A stretch of 64,000 nucleotides of DNA from Chthonomonadaceae bacterium (GTDB taxonomy: Bacteria; Armatimonadota; Fimbriimonadia; Fimbriimonadales; Fimbriimonadaceae). The translations under genes were made by a program, and so were the position numbers. Shown in pieces: positions 17,936 through 26,208 of this stretch. How positions within the stretch are numbered: position 1 is the stretch's first letter; every line of letters begins with the position of its first letter. The stretch covers positions 1,612,001-1,676,000 of the forward strand of contig CP054189.1 in assembly GCA_015709495.1 (NCBI GenBank), in the 5' to 3' direction. Below the pieces are notes generated by a model. That model was not told where the DNA came from. It did not search any database and saw nothing but the letters and a program-made list of their open reading frames with translations.

Positions 17936-18001
17936 ATGGGGACTCCGAAAGAAGTCGCGGCGATGGAAGGCAGCTAAGCAGGGTACTACCTGAAAGGAAT
18001 G
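17936..18001 (+). pseudogene. uvrA 3'-end remnant 1
   Basis: Translation gives MGTPKEVAAMEGS, a stop, then AGYYLKGM. This is the UvrA C-terminal tail (normally GTPEEVAxxEGSYTGxYL) with the tryptophan/tyrosine codon changed to TAA. Nothing else of uvrA is attached. It lies just before the broken nucleotidyltransferase fragment. Confidence 0.7.
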
Positions 18002-18100
18002 CTCTTTCGGAAGAATGTCGCACGATAGGCCGAAGACATGGAGAGTGCCAAACGCTCGTCAACTCATCGACGACTATGGCCAGTGGATCATAATCCGAAC

Positions 18101-18265
18101 ATGACATTCGAGTTGGTCGAAGCCCAGCGGTTGCCAATCGAACAACTCTGCCGGCGCTACGGGGTCACGCGGCTCTGGCTGTTCGGCTCCGCCGCAACCG
18201 GGCAACCTTCCACCAGCGCTCAGTTCCCATGCCGGACTCGCCGATTCCCCTGCCGCACGGGCTGA
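18101..18265 (+). pseudogene. Truncated MNT-type nucleotidyltransferase (antitoxin-like)
   Basis: The frame from the ATG at 18101 encodes IEQLCRRYGVTRLWLFGSAATG, which matches the start of minimal nucleotidyltransferase proteins paired with HEPN toxins. The catalytic GS is present. Homology is lost about 10 residues later, before the DxD metal site, so the protein cannot be active. A CATAAT -10-like box lies at 18089-18094. No HEPN partner follows. Confidence 0.6.
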
Positions 18266-18269
18266 TTCC

Positions 18270-18310
18270 CAGGAATCCCTCGCCCATTCCGAGGAATCCC
18301 TCGCCCATTC
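18270..18310. repeat. Two tandem copies of a 21-bp unit
   Basis: AGGAATCCCTCGCCCATTCC occurs at 18270-18289 and 18291-18310 with a period of 21 bases. A partial third match (GATTCCC...) precedes it. It is a short direct repeat in non-coding sequence. Confidence 0.8.
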
Positions 18311-18360
18311 CAGCCCTAAATGAACCTGCGAGGGCAGGGGAAGGAATCTCGGGCGGGTGG

Positions 18361-18396
18361 CCCTGACAGGCGGAGGGATTGTGCCGTTTGTCAGGG
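18361..18396 (+). repeat. REP-like hairpin A
   Basis: CCCTGACA (18361-18368) pairs perfectly with TGTCAGGG (18389-18396). The 36-base unit is preceded by CGGGTGG. Its sequence closely matches the reverse complement of hairpin B at 18513-18547, including GTGCCGTTTGTC. Confidence 0.65.
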
Positions 18397-18512
18397 AAGG
18401 GCTGATGGCGAGAATACTATTGGGTCGACCAAGTGGTCAGGGTGAGGGCACCCGGGCTTCTTCTTACCGGTACGTCCTTTACTGTTCTCCGGGCAGGGGG
18501 TTTCCCAATCCT

Positions 18513-18547
18513 CCCGGACAAACGGCACGGTCAGCCGCCTGTCCGGG
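18513..18547 (-). repeat. REP-like hairpin B, inverted relative to A
   Basis: CCCGGACA (18513-18520) pairs with TGTCCGGG (18540-18547). Compared with hairpin A, one stem pair is changed on both arms (T:A to G:C), a compensatory change. The inverted arrangement of A and B resembles a BIME composed of two REP units. Confidence 0.65.
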
Positions 18548-18553
18548 GCACCC

Positions 18554-18706
18554 GGGGCCTCCGGCAACAACCTCAAATCCCTCGACGCGGCGATCCCCGT
18601 CGGCCTGTTCACCTGCGTGACGGGCGTCAGCGGGAGCGGAAAGTCCACGCTGGTGCAAGACACCCTGTATCCCCGGCTGCTCAATGAGCTTTATGGGACG
18701 AGGACG
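18554..18706 (+). pseudogene. uvrA internal remnant with Walker A motif
   Basis: Translation reads [19 protein letters not shown], then [20 protein letters not shown] and [10 protein letters not shown]. This is the start of the second ABC ATPase domain of UvrA, with an intact Walker [10 protein letters not shown]. It is only about 51 residues long and lacks both the rest of the domain and a start. It ends against the DUF4209-like gene. Confidence 0.75.
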
Positions 18707-18714
18707 ACCTGGGC

Positions 18715-20529
18715 TTACCCCTCCGACTCTTTGCCCTCCGTTTTGACGCCATGAAGCAAGAGGAAGATCGAGAGCGCCCACAAGACAATGCAGTCTCCGC
18801 CGTCGAAGGCGCTTGCTGCTTTCAATCCGTGGGCTGTCGCATTTCGGAGGTTGTTTCCGGCCCGTTCGGTTAGCAGGCCCCGAAGTTCAAACGTCAGGTC
18901 GCTACCGAAGACGTCTGCAAACTCCTGTGAAGGAAGAAGTCGCTCCAATGGGTGCTCGTCTTGGCTCCCATCCGGCTTCAGAAACGTGGTTATGATGCCG
19001 TGCTGATTCAGAACGAATCTAAAGGAGTTTTCGAGCTGCGGCAGCAAGAGATGCGTCGAGACAGTAAAGTCGCCATGCAGCCCAGCGCGGAGTGCCCGTT
19101 CAAATAGGGCGATACGATCAGCCGGAACGAAGGAGTTGTCGACCAAGAGCCAGTCAGTGCTCCAGCTCTCCTCGGGGTGCTCCTCTGTGAGGATCTTGCG
19201 GACGTATTCAATCATCCATGCGATCATCGGGCGGGTCATTGCGAGCCTCCGCCACATGTGAGGCTTGAGCACCTCTTCGCTTGGCTCTTCGCCGATAGGC
19301 AATGGAGGAATTACGCAATCCACCTTTCCGTCATCTCGCAGGATCATCCCTTGAAACAAAGTTGCGACCGGAGTCTCGCGCTGTTGATCGAGTACCCCCT
19401 GCCGAACTTCCGCCACCTTAAGTGGCCGAGCTAGCGAGCCGATGAAAGCAACGGCGCCCTCGAATTTCATTCCCTTCGCGGTGTCAAGGTGCTCGATAAG
19501 CTTGGGATCAATGGGCAAAGAGGTCTGAATGGAGCCCATGTTTTCCATCTGTAGTCGGCGTAGTTCGTGCAGCCGCTTAATCAGCTGGTTGCATCGTGCC
19601 TGCATTCCCCCTGCCTGACGCAGAATCTGAACGGCGACTTCTACCCAATGGTCCGCAGCGAGGCCTTTCTGACCGGAAGCAGCCATTGCTTCGCCAAGTG
19701 AAGCGTAAGCTTCCGCCTCATCGATCAGGGCTTGGCGTGCCCCCTGGCTGTCGCCAGCTCGTTGAAGGCACTGCACTTGGCACGCAAAGTAGTCGCCAGC
19801 TCGCATCGGGTCTGGTTGTGCAAGCGCATTGAGTGCGCATTGCTTAGCTATTTCGGCAAGCTCCTTCGGCTCACCAGCTCGGTGATCGATCAGCATCTGG
19901 ATCAGTGAGCGACTGAGGTACAGAGGGTCTGCTGATGCGAGTTCGGATAGCAACTCGTTGGCGTACTCTGAGGCAGCTGCAAACTTGTCCGAGGTTCGGC
20001 CAATGGCCGCACCCAATTGCATCGCCCTATTCAGCCTGTAGAACCCGTTCACCCATTCCTTGGGGTCCATCAAGCGCTTGGCTGAGGCCAGATACGCCGC
20101 TGATGCAATGCGGGCGGCGCTGTGCTCTCGTCGGCGTAGCCACAGGACATCCCCAATTCGGGCACGCATTTCATCGTCTTCGATTTCTGGCAGAATACTT
20201 GCGAGAGGGTCGAGTTGCGGGCCCTCAAAGTCGGTGACCGCTGCCGATCTGCCCGACGGCCCCTGGAACACTGGCTTTAGCGGTTCCGCCAGGTCATCGT
20301 GATCATAGAACACTGAGGAGATGCAGCCGAGCAAGACGTAAACATGCTCCGCTTGCAGCTCATTCGCTTCGTGTGCTGCGGTGGCGGCCTTGAAGAACGC
20401 CCAGGAGTAGTCGTCAATCTTACGATCCTCAACCCCTTCGATCACGCTGCGCCATGGGACGGCTCTGAGGTCAACTTCTGACACTCGCACATCCCGGAGC
20501 TGCAAGCGCTCTGCTTTGTTCTCGGCCAT
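18715..20529 (-). CDS. DUF4209-like protein with C-terminal RX4H motif
   Basis: A 604-residue soluble protein. The C-terminal segment [11 protein letters not shown] (residues 559-569) matches the end of DUF4209 proteins and contains R562-x4-H567, the spacing used by HEPN ribonucleases. It is followed by a hydrophobic helix [15 protein letters not shown]. The N-terminal 300 residues are helical with alanine-rich repeats that look like TPR-type solenoids ([29 protein letters not shown]). Function is not established. A defence or stress RNase role is only an inference from the motif and accessory setting. The start is the ATG at 20529. It is flanked by uvrA debris on its 3' side and by 375 bases of non-coding sequence on its 5' side. 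Confidence 0.6.
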   Translation of the reverse strand: MAENKAERLQLRDVRVSEVDLRAVPWRSVIEGVEDRKIDDYSWAFFKAATAAHEANELQAEHVYVLLGCISSVFYDHDDLAEPLKPVFQGPSGRSAAVTDFEGPQLDPLASILPEIEDDEMRARIGDVLWLRRREHSAARIASAAYLASAKRLMDPKEWVNGFYRLNRAMQLGAAIGRTSDKFAAASEYANELLSELASADPLYLSRSLIQMLIDHRAGEPKELAEIAKQCALNALAQPDPMRAGDYFACQVQCLQRAGDSQGARQALIDEAEAYASLGEAMAASGQKGLAADHWVEVAVQILRQAGGMQARCNQLIKRLHELRRLQMENMGSIQTSLPIDPKLIEHLDTAKGMKFEGAVAFIGSLARPLKVAEVRQGVLDQQRETPVATLFQGMILRDDGKVDCVIPPLPIGEEPSEEVLKPHMWRRLAMTRPMIAWMIEYVRKILTEEHPEESWSTDWLLVDNSFVPADRIALFERALRAGLHGDFTVSTHLLLPQLENSFRFVLNQHGIITTFLKPDGSQDEHPLERLLPSQEFADVFGSDLTFELRGLLTERAGNNLRNATAHGLKAASAFDGGDCIVLWALSIFLLLHGVKTEGKESEG

Positions 20530-20904
20530 TGAATTGTTTTACCAGTTCGAATGGGAAAACGGCTATACTCCTGTCCACATTTCGGGTTCGGAATCGAACG
20601 GCTGGATCGTCCTCCGCGGCGCCTCGGGCAACGCGGTGGCGAGATTCGACTGCCTGTCCTTCGGGCCGGATAAACGAGGGTTCTGAGGTGGCGCTCCTCG
20701 CGGCGGAAGCCTTGCTCCCCAAGCGCGTCATGTCTGCTGCGGCGGTCACTGACCCCGTCTTCCCAAAGCTCCGTGGGCCTCATCGCCGTGGGATGATGGC
20801 GCTTCAATGGAGCATGAGGGTCGACGCATCCGGCTGACTCCGCCCGCTCCGTCCAGAGGGGACTTACGCCTCGCAAATTCGGGTACCCGGACGGTTTGGG
20901 ACTC
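20530..20904. other. Non-coding stretch, nothing recognised
   Basis: About 375 bases between the DUF4209-like gene and a small membrane protein gene. Open frames here are short, lack ribosome-binding sites and resemble no protein I know. It could contain decayed sequence. Confidence 0.4.
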
Positions 20905-21303
20905 TCAGTACATTCCTCCGAAAGGGAACCTAACCACGAAAAGTGTGGCAAGCACGACGCCGGGAAGGGCCGCGATCGAGAGTAGAACACGATCTGCCTT
21001 TCGATCTCTTGAGCGACTGCCCCGCGAATCGAGTCCGAACAGGGCCACGCCTCCGAGCGTCACAAACTGAACCGCGTAAGCGGGCATGGCGATTTCGAGT
21101 ACATCCTCGGGATTGAGAGCGAACGCATCAGGCTGCCATCCTATCAAGAGCATGAGCGAAACCAGGAGGATCGGACCGCACGAGAGCGTTATCATTAGCT
21201 GCGAGAACCAAGCGATTCGCCGAGCATCCAGCCAAAACAAGCCGGTCAGAATCAGAGACGCAGCCGCGAAAAGCAAAATCGAGAGGAGTAAGTGCAGGCC
21301 CAC
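20905..21303 (-). CDS. Small four-helix membrane protein, unknown function
   Basis: A 132-residue protein with four predicted membrane helices at about 4-24, 33-57, 72-92 and 108-126. No known motif is seen. The start is the GTG at 21303, with GGGAGA seven bases upstream. It has the same size and helix layout as the next gene on the strand (21372-21803), so the two may be distant paralogues. Both lie between accessory sequence and the SLC13 transporter. I cannot assign a role. Confidence 0.6.
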   Translation of the reverse strand: MGLHLLLSILLFAAASLILTGLFWLDARRIAWFSQLMITLSCGPILLVSLMLLIGWQPDAFALNPEDVLEIAMPAYAVQFVTLGGVALFGLDSRGSRSRDRKADRVLLSIAALPGVVLATLFVVRFPFGGMY

Positions 21304-21371
21304 TCAGGTTCTCCCTGCAGCCATCGATTCTGACTCACGATGCCCGTGGTTTTCTACTTACATATAGATCC

Positions 21372-21803
21372 TCAATGCACCCCGCTGAGCAGGCCGACGA
21401 CGCTCAGGAACCACAAGGCCCCCGTGTACGCCCACAGGAAACTGAACGCCCTTGCCTGCTTGGGAATCTCCAAGATCGACCGGCGGACGTCCACGGCGAT
21501 CCACCACGAAAGGGGTCCAAGTGCAAGGGAGCCGAAGATCGACCCCCACCAGACTAAGTGAGTGGCGTCCGCGAACGCTTCTGGGTTCGTGGAAAACGTC
21601 ATGAGCACTGCGCCTGGACACGTGTAGAGAAGCGCCGCAACGGAAAGAAACAACCGCATCAGGAACGGATCCGTCAATCGCAATATCGCCAGGCCGATAC
21701 ACACTCCAAATGACGTTACGAACATTGCGAGCACAATCTGTAAGAGCCACAGATCGGGAATCGACGGCGGAGGCACATAGAATTGTGTAGCAATACTGAT
21801 CAT
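21372..21803 (-). CDS. Small four-helix membrane protein, unknown function
   Basis: About 143 residues with hydrophobic helices near residues 16-40, 47-68, 83-104 and 120-140 (WLLQIVLAMFVTSFGVCIGL, LWFLSVVGLLSGV). It resembles the neighbouring 132-residue protein in size and topology but shares little obvious sequence. The frame is open further upstream to 21980. The ATG at 21803 is chosen because upstream residues look non-coding. A TATAAA box on the minus strand near 21886 could serve as promoter. Function unknown. Confidence 0.55.
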   Translation of the reverse strand: MISIATQFYVPPPSIPDLWLLQIVLAMFVTSFGVCIGLAILRLTDPFLMRLFLSVAALLYTCPGAVLMTFSTNPEAFADATHLVWWGSIFGSLALGPLSWWIAVDVRRSILEIPKQARAFSFLWAYTGALWFLSVVGLLSGVH

Positions 21804-22049
21804 CGTCTTGTTGGCCCTTGCAATCGCAGTACTCGTTGAAACCGACCTGCCGCCGTTTCCGGTCCGCCAACCGCTTCTATTTATACAATAATTCGGCTGA
21901 GAGGTTAGGTGGAGGTGTGCGGCCGGTGGCCCAAAGAGATGAAGTACAGGAGTGGCCCCGCAATGCCCGAAGCTCCCCAACGTAGGACACTACCTGGGAA
22001 TGGCCTCCTGATCCGCCGGTAACAGCCCACCGGGGACTTGCCGCCGGGA

Positions 22050-22055
22050 TACAAT
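22050..22055 (+). promoter_or_regulatory. -10 box TACAAT of the SLC13 transporter
   Basis: TACAAT ends 9 bases before the GTG at 22065. No Shine-Dalgarno sequence is present, so the message is probably leaderless. Confidence 0.5.
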
Positions 22056-22064
22056 CCCGCTTGC

Positions 22065-23525
22065 GTGACTCAGCTCACTCGCTCGCGCTCGATCAAACTC
22101 GCTGCCGCTGTCGGCGCGTTCGCACTGGCGTGGTTCGCCGGAACCGGACTCCCCGAAGGGCAGCAACCCGTCGGCGCTGTGTTCGCTCTCACGGTCGTCT
22201 TGTGGGTCACCGAGGCCCTACCTCTCACCATCACAGCGCTTCTGAGCACCGCCCTCCTCGTGCTGATCGCGGGCATCGACGAAAAGCAGGCGTTTGCAGG
22301 CTATGGCGACCCGATCGTTCCGCTGTTCATCGGGAGCTTCCTCCTTGCCAAAGCGATGGAGGTTACGGGCCTCAGCGAACGCATCGCCTGGTGGATACTG
22401 AACCAACGCTGGGCGTCCGGCAGCCCCTCGCGGCTTCTCTTGGCGCTTGGGATCATCGGCTGCCTGATCTCGCTCGTCGTATCCAACACCGCGACCACCG
22501 CAATGATGCTCCCGATTGGTCTGGGGTTGCTCAAGGCGATGGGAGTCGAGCAGCGGTCCACCGGGTTCGCGATCGCGGTGATGCTCATGCTGACCTGGGG
22601 GTCGAGTGTAGCGGTGGGCTTCCCGGTCGGCACTCCCCCCAACCTGATCGGCATCGCCATGATCGAGCGCTCGACCGGCACGCGAATCGGGTTCGTCGAA
22701 TGGATGCAGTTCTCCATGCCCCTGACCGCCGTCATGACCCTTGCCTCATGGGCAGTGTTACGAGGGATGTACCGCCGAGGCGACCCACCCAACCTCTTGA
22801 GCCCAGACCACGCGCGGGTTCGGCTCTCCGAATTGGGGAAGATGTCACCCGCCGAGCGCAACACGCTTCTGGCGTTCGTCGCCGCGATCGTGCTATGGAT
22901 GACGCCGGACCTCGCCGTGTTCGCTTTAGGGAAGGGCGCGGTACTCGCAGCCTGGTTGCAGGGTCACCTTACGGCGGCGGTGACCGCGCTTCTCGTGGGC
23001 GCGATGCTCTTCCTGCTGCCGACCCGAGGCGCAGAGTCGGGAACCACGCTCACCTGGAAGCAGGGCGCGAGCATCGATTGGGGCACGATCATGCTGTTCG
23101 GGGGCGGGATCGTTCTGGGGCAGGCGATGTTCAGCTCGGGGCTCGCCGAGACTCTGGGGAAAGCGGCGGCGCAGGCGACCGGCGTCGACACGATGTGGGG
23201 AATCACAGCGTTGGGCATATTCGCGGCGGTGATCCTCAGCGAGATGGCCAGCAATACGGCGTCGGCGAGCACCTTGCTGCCCGTGGTGATCGGAATCGCG
23301 CAGGGCGCGGGGGTGGACCCGATCCCGCCGGCCCTTGGAGTGGCCCTGGGGGCGAGCTTTGGGTTCATGTTGCCAGTGAGCACGGCGCCGAACGCGATCG
23401 TTTACAGTTCGGGACTCGTGCCGATGCGGGAGATGATGCGAAGCGGGATCGTGCTGGACCTGCTGGGCGCGGCGGCGACGTTTGCTTGCCTGAGGCTGAT
23501 TCTGCCCCTGATTGGGTTGGCGTAA
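22065..23525 (+). CDS. SLC13/DASS family sodium-coupled anion transporter
   Basis: A 486-residue inner-membrane transporter with 11-12 helices. Family signatures include the SNT motifs: VVSNTATTAMMLPIGLGLL in the first repeat and EMASNTASASTLLPVVIGIA in the second. Also present are PVGTPPNLIGIAMIE and LPVSTAPNAIVYSSG. These are the paired Ser-Asn-Thr sites that bind sodium and the carboxylate or sulfate substrate. Likely substrates are C4 dicarboxylates, citrate or sulfate; sequence alone does not decide. The start is the GTG at 22065, just after a -10 box. Confidence 0.88.
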   Translation: MTQLTRSRSIKLAAAVGAFALAWFAGTGLPEGQQPVGAVFALTVVLWVTEALPLTITALLSTALLVLIAGIDEKQAFAGYGDPIVPLFIGSFLLAKAMEVTGLSERIAWWILNQRWASGSPSRLLLALGIIGCLISLVVSNTATTAMMLPIGLGLLKAMGVEQRSTGFAIAVMLMLTWGSSVAVGFPVGTPPNLIGIAMIERSTGTRIGFVEWMQFSMPLTAVMTLASWAVLRGMYRRGDPPNLLSPDHARVRLSELGKMSPAERNTLLAFVAAIVLWMTPDLAVFALGKGAVLAAWLQGHLTAAVTALLVGAMLFLLPTRGAESGTTLTWKQGASIDWGTIMLFGGGIVLGQAMFSSGLAETLGKAAAQATGVDTMWGITALGIFAAVILSEMASNTASASTLLPVVIGIAQGAGVDPIPPALGVALGASFGFMLPVSTAPNAIVYSSGLVPMREMMRSGIVLDLLGAAATFACLRLILPLIGLA

Positions 23526-23575
23526 TGCGTCCGTGGCGCAAGGTTTCTGCGCCATGGATTGGGGCACAGGCACGA

Positions 23576-23612
23576 CGGGTGGAATGGTGAACGGGGGAAC
23601 TCGGGCCACCCG
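23576..23612. repeat. Hairpin with CGGGTGG/CCACCCG arms
   Basis: CGGGTGG (23576-23582) pairs with CCACCCG (23606-23612), giving a 37-base unit just after the transporter gene. The decamer CGGGTGGCCC at its minus-strand end also occurs next to REP-like hairpin A (18353-18362) and at 24402-24411. It may also terminate the SLC13 transcript. Confidence 0.5.
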
Positions 23613-23637
23613 CCCGCTGAATGCGAGAGGGTTGTAC

Positions 23638-23667
23638 TTGACAGCCCCTTTCCCACTACCTTATCCT
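23638..23667 (+). promoter_or_regulatory. Sigma-70-type promoter for the 115-residue protein
   Basis: TTGACA (23638-23643) and TATCCT (23662-23667) with an 18-base spacer. The first ATG is 8 bases after the -10 box, so a leaderless or near-leaderless transcript is expected. Confidence 0.55.
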
Positions 23668-23675
23668 AAAGTGGG

Positions 23676-24023
23676 ATGATGCTCGAGGTATTCGTAAGGT
23701 CCACGCTTGCTGTGGCGTCCCGCAAAGGGATCGAGGACTTTGCTCCCACTTTGTGCGTTCCTGGCAGAGAGCACGTAGCGGTCATTGCTGGCATTCCAGA
23801 GGGGGTCGATCACCGCGAAGCGATCCAAAACGTCATTCGGCGAAACAGCTTGGAGAGTGAGGAGTTGCTGTTCTCGCTACTCACGGGCGCACAGGAGGTG
23901 ACTGTAGGGCACTGGAAGCCCGGTGGCGCGACCCGGTTTGCTCAAATCGACTTATCGTCCGAAAAACCGGTCGTTGAATTCGACGTTCCCTGCGGCTGGT
24001 GGACCTTGGCGCCCCCAGAGTGA
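23676..24023 (+). CDS. Hypothetical protein, 115 residues
   Basis: A soluble protein without recognised motifs. It has mixed alpha/beta composition (REHVAVIAGIPEGVDHREAI, NSLESEELLFSLLTGA). Start codons ATG-ATG at 23676 and 23679 stand right after a good promoter, which is the main support that it is real. It lies alone between the SLC13 transporter and a transposase remnant. No function can be proposed. Confidence 0.5.
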   Translation: MMLEVFVRSTLAVASRKGIEDFAPTLCVPGREHVAVIAGIPEGVDHREAIQNVIRRNSLESEELLFSLLTGAQEVTVGHWKPGGATRFAQIDLSSEKPVVEFDVPCGWWTLAPPE

Positions 24024-24128
24024 CCAGACATGTGCCCCCTTCCTCGGGAAACTGGGAAACCGCATCGACTCGTCGAAAGCGGAGCCCGCGAGCCTAAACC
24101 CTCCGCGAAAGAAGCGGAAGTCCTTCGA

Positions 24129-24278
24129 CATCGAAGGCCATGCCCACATCCACCAAAACCCGTTCGACGAAAGCTCGTCGCGGAGGCGGCCGAATGGCCA
24201 TGGTCTTCGGTCCGGCTATACCGGAATCTGGAACCCGTCGTCTTTCAGGCGGATCGATGGGAGGTAGGGGAGTGCTGA
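24129..24278 (+). pseudogene. REP-associated tyrosine transposase (RAYT) C-terminal remnant
   Basis: Two frames together give HIHQNP then VRRKLVAEAAEWPWSSVRLY and RNLEPVVFQADRWE. This is the characteristic C-terminal part of Y1_Tnp/RAYT proteins (HxNPVRRGLV...WPWSSxRxY). A single-base loss between the proline and valine codons (near 24155) shifts the frame. The catalytic HUH and tyrosine part is absent. RAYTs move REP palindromes, which fits the REP-like hairpins 5.6 kb upstream. Confidence 0.7.
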
Positions 24279-24505
24279 ACCCAAGGGAAGTCGGGGTCTG
24301 TGGCTCACCGGCTTTCGGAAGTGCTCGTAGTTCTGGTACTCATGGAGACTGATGGGCACGGATAGCACAATCCTCAATCCGTTGCGCCCGACTTCCCACC
24401 CGGGCCACCCGTAGAGCCGGTCCGAAAATGTGCAAGAACTTTGGCCTGATCCATGAGTGACTGGCCGCCCCCCGCCATTCCTCCGCTCATAACATATGGC
24501 CGGGG

Positions 24506-25147
24506 GTGTCAAAATCGGCTCTATTGAAGTTCGAAGAGATCAAGCTCATTCGGTACGAGCACAGCTTGCGCGGGCGTCGCGTGCCCATATTCGCGCCAAG
24601 ACAGCCTATTCGAAACGCTTTTGCAACGGCAAGAGCGAATGGGGAATGGTACATCGTCGGCCAGCGTTCCGCGTTTCGGGCCCTGTCCCGCTTGGCCATG
24701 TTCTCCGCCGTTCACCGTCCCGCCATCGTTTATGTGCGGCTTCAGGGCAAGCCGCGCCCGCCCTTAGACCAAGAAGAATCGCACGACCTCGTGCTCCTGC
24801 AAAGCAGCACGCAGTTCCGTCCGGCCGCTTGGAAGCAGATTAGAAACAATCTGGCGCGCGGAAGGCCGTGCAGCTTCTCAGTGCCCGAACCGGACATAGA
24901 AATGGACAGGCCGGACGCAAGGCGCGTACTCGATCGATTCGATCTCGCTCAGCACTCGGCGACCGTGTTCGTGACCGGAAGCGAGCTAGTGCTGCGCTAC
25001 TTTGCCCATCAATTGCGGCGAATGGCGCGATGCAAGACGCCCGGCGACCACGATCACTTCTTTGAACTTGCGCGGAATGAGCACCGGAGCGGCCAGGTGG
25101 ACGATATGACGATGATGTACTGGCGCTTTGTGAAGGAATCTCCGTAA
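24506..25147 (+). CDS. Hypothetical protein, 213 residues
   Basis: A soluble, arginine-rich protein with no recognised domain. It starts at a GTG (24506) preceded by a G-rich stretch, and ends before a short non-coding gap. Visible segments include EWYIVGQRSAFRALSRLAMF and VFVTGSELVLRYFAHQL. It stands alone, next to the RAYT remnant, in the accessory region. I cannot propose a role. The amino-acid composition is normal for a coding gene of this genome. Confidence 0.45.
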   Translation: MSKSALLKFEEIKLIRYEHSLRGRRVPIFAPRQPIRNAFATARANGEWYIVGQRSAFRALSRLAMFSAVHRPAIVYVRLQGKPRPPLDQEESHDLVLLQSSTQFRPAAWKQIRNNLARGRPCSFSVPEPDIEMDRPDARRVLDRFDLAQHSATVFVTGSELVLRYFAHQLRRMARCKTPGDHDHFFELARNEHRSGQVDDMTMMYWRFVKESP

Positions 25148-25301
25148 TTCGGAGCGTAAGTCCGGGTCTTCGGGAGCGGTTGCTGCGGTCGTTGGGTGGC
25201 AGGCAAAATCGCCCCACCCGGGCGCGGCCCGACACCTGCGCTCGTCGCCATCGTACTAATGTGTGATCGCACACGCGATTAACCTCGCAGGGGAAAGGTC
25301 A

Positions 25302-25928
25302 ATGGAAAACCGATTTTTGACAGGATTCGCATCAGGTTGTTTGGCGGTCGGATTCTTGCTCGGAAGCAAAATCACCGACTCAGGGCTGGCTCGATCTCTG
25401 ACAGGAACCGAGATTGAGGCGAGTGAACAGGGTCCACGGCCCACACTTATCTGGCGATTCGAAACCTCAGAGGACGAGTTGCAGAGCCGTATTACAGTGG
25501 ACCGGGCGGGAGACATCTACTTTGGCTCCGATGACCACCACGTGTACAAGCTATCGCCGCGTGGCGTAGTCCGGTGGTCGTTTGATGCTGGAGCCCCCGT
25601 ACGTTCCACGCCGGCTATTGGCCCGGATGGATTCATCTACTTCGGCGCAAGCAACGGCATGGTCTACGCATTGAATCCTGCAGACGCCTCTCCAAAGTCC
25701 GGATGGCCCTTTCAGGCTGGGGTAGTCGAGTCCGACGTGGAAGTGGGTCCGGACGGGGTCGTGTACGTTGGCAGCTCGGACAGCAATCTCTACGCAATCA
25801 ACCCGGACGGAACGCTCAAGTGGGTTACTCTTCACGAGGGCGACCACGAGTCTTCGCCGACGCTGTGGAACAACCGCATTCTGTTCGTACCGGAATACAA
25901 TGCTGTTCGCGCATACCTGCTGCCTTGA
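25302..25928 (+). CDS. Secreted PQQ-like beta-propeller repeat protein
   Basis: About 208 residues. An N-terminal hydrophobic leader (FLTGFASGCLAVGFLLG) is followed by three to four PQQ-type blades: DIYFGSDDHHVYKLSPRGVV, FIYFGASNGMVYALNP and VVYVGSSDSNLYAINPDGTL. Each ends in the typical xxYALxPdG turn. A complete propeller has seven or eight blades, so this is a short member or a half propeller that may dimerise. Such proteins act as scaffolds, for example BamB-like proteins or parts of quinoprotein enzymes; no catalytic domain is attached. The ATG at 25302 is preceded by GGGGAAAGG. Confidence 0.7.
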   Translation: MENRFLTGFASGCLAVGFLLGSKITDSGLARSLTGTEIEASEQGPRPTLIWRFETSEDELQSRITVDRAGDIYFGSDDHHVYKLSPRGVVRWSFDAGAPVRSTPAIGPDGFIYFGASNGMVYALNPADASPKSGWPFQAGVVESDVEVGPDGVVYVGSSDSNLYAINPDGTLKWVTLHEGDHESSPTLWNNRILFVPEYNAVRAYLLP

Positions 25929-26104
25929 TGCTACGTTGATGGCTTGCATAAGAGGTCCTTCCGAGCGGGGCGGCGGCTGGCAGGCGATGCGTGAGCTTCG
26001 ATCTCCCTTGGGCACGGGTGGCTGACCCTCTCGGTGGGCTGAGGATTCGGAAGACGGGCATGTTCCGCACGCGCACGGCGGGGCTAACTTCATCCTCGCA
26101 CAAA

Positions 26105-26167
26105 GGGTTTGGAGTCTACGGAGAGAAGGACGCCGTTGGCGGCTTCGGCTTCACGGCGGGGGATACT
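26105..26167. repeat. Dispersed repeat, copy 1
   Basis: About 63 bases that match 27309-27371 at roughly four of five positions, starting with GGGTTTGGAGTCTA. On the minus strand both encode a similar peptide (RREAxAAxxxxLSxDSKP), probably the end of a decayed gene. The two copies flank the Panacea toxin-antitoxin pair. Confidence 0.55.
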
Positions 26168-26208
26168 GCAAGCTGGCCCGTTTTCTCTCGCTTCGGCCCT
26201 TCTATTGG

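Noticed and set aside
18270-18310. A CRISPR array from the tandem 21-bp units
   Set aside because: Only two units with no spacers and no cas genes in the window.
22061-23590. A 509-residue frame overlapping the SLC13 gene in another frame
   Set aside because: Rich in Arg, Asp and His without a domain; the SLC13 frame has clear membrane helices and SNT motifs.
25259-25276. GTGTG-ATCG-CACAC before the PQQ-repeat gene as a CRP-type operator
   Set aside because: The spacing of the half-sites is not that of a CRP site (TGTGA-N6-TCACA), and a single short palindrome of this kind is expected by chance.
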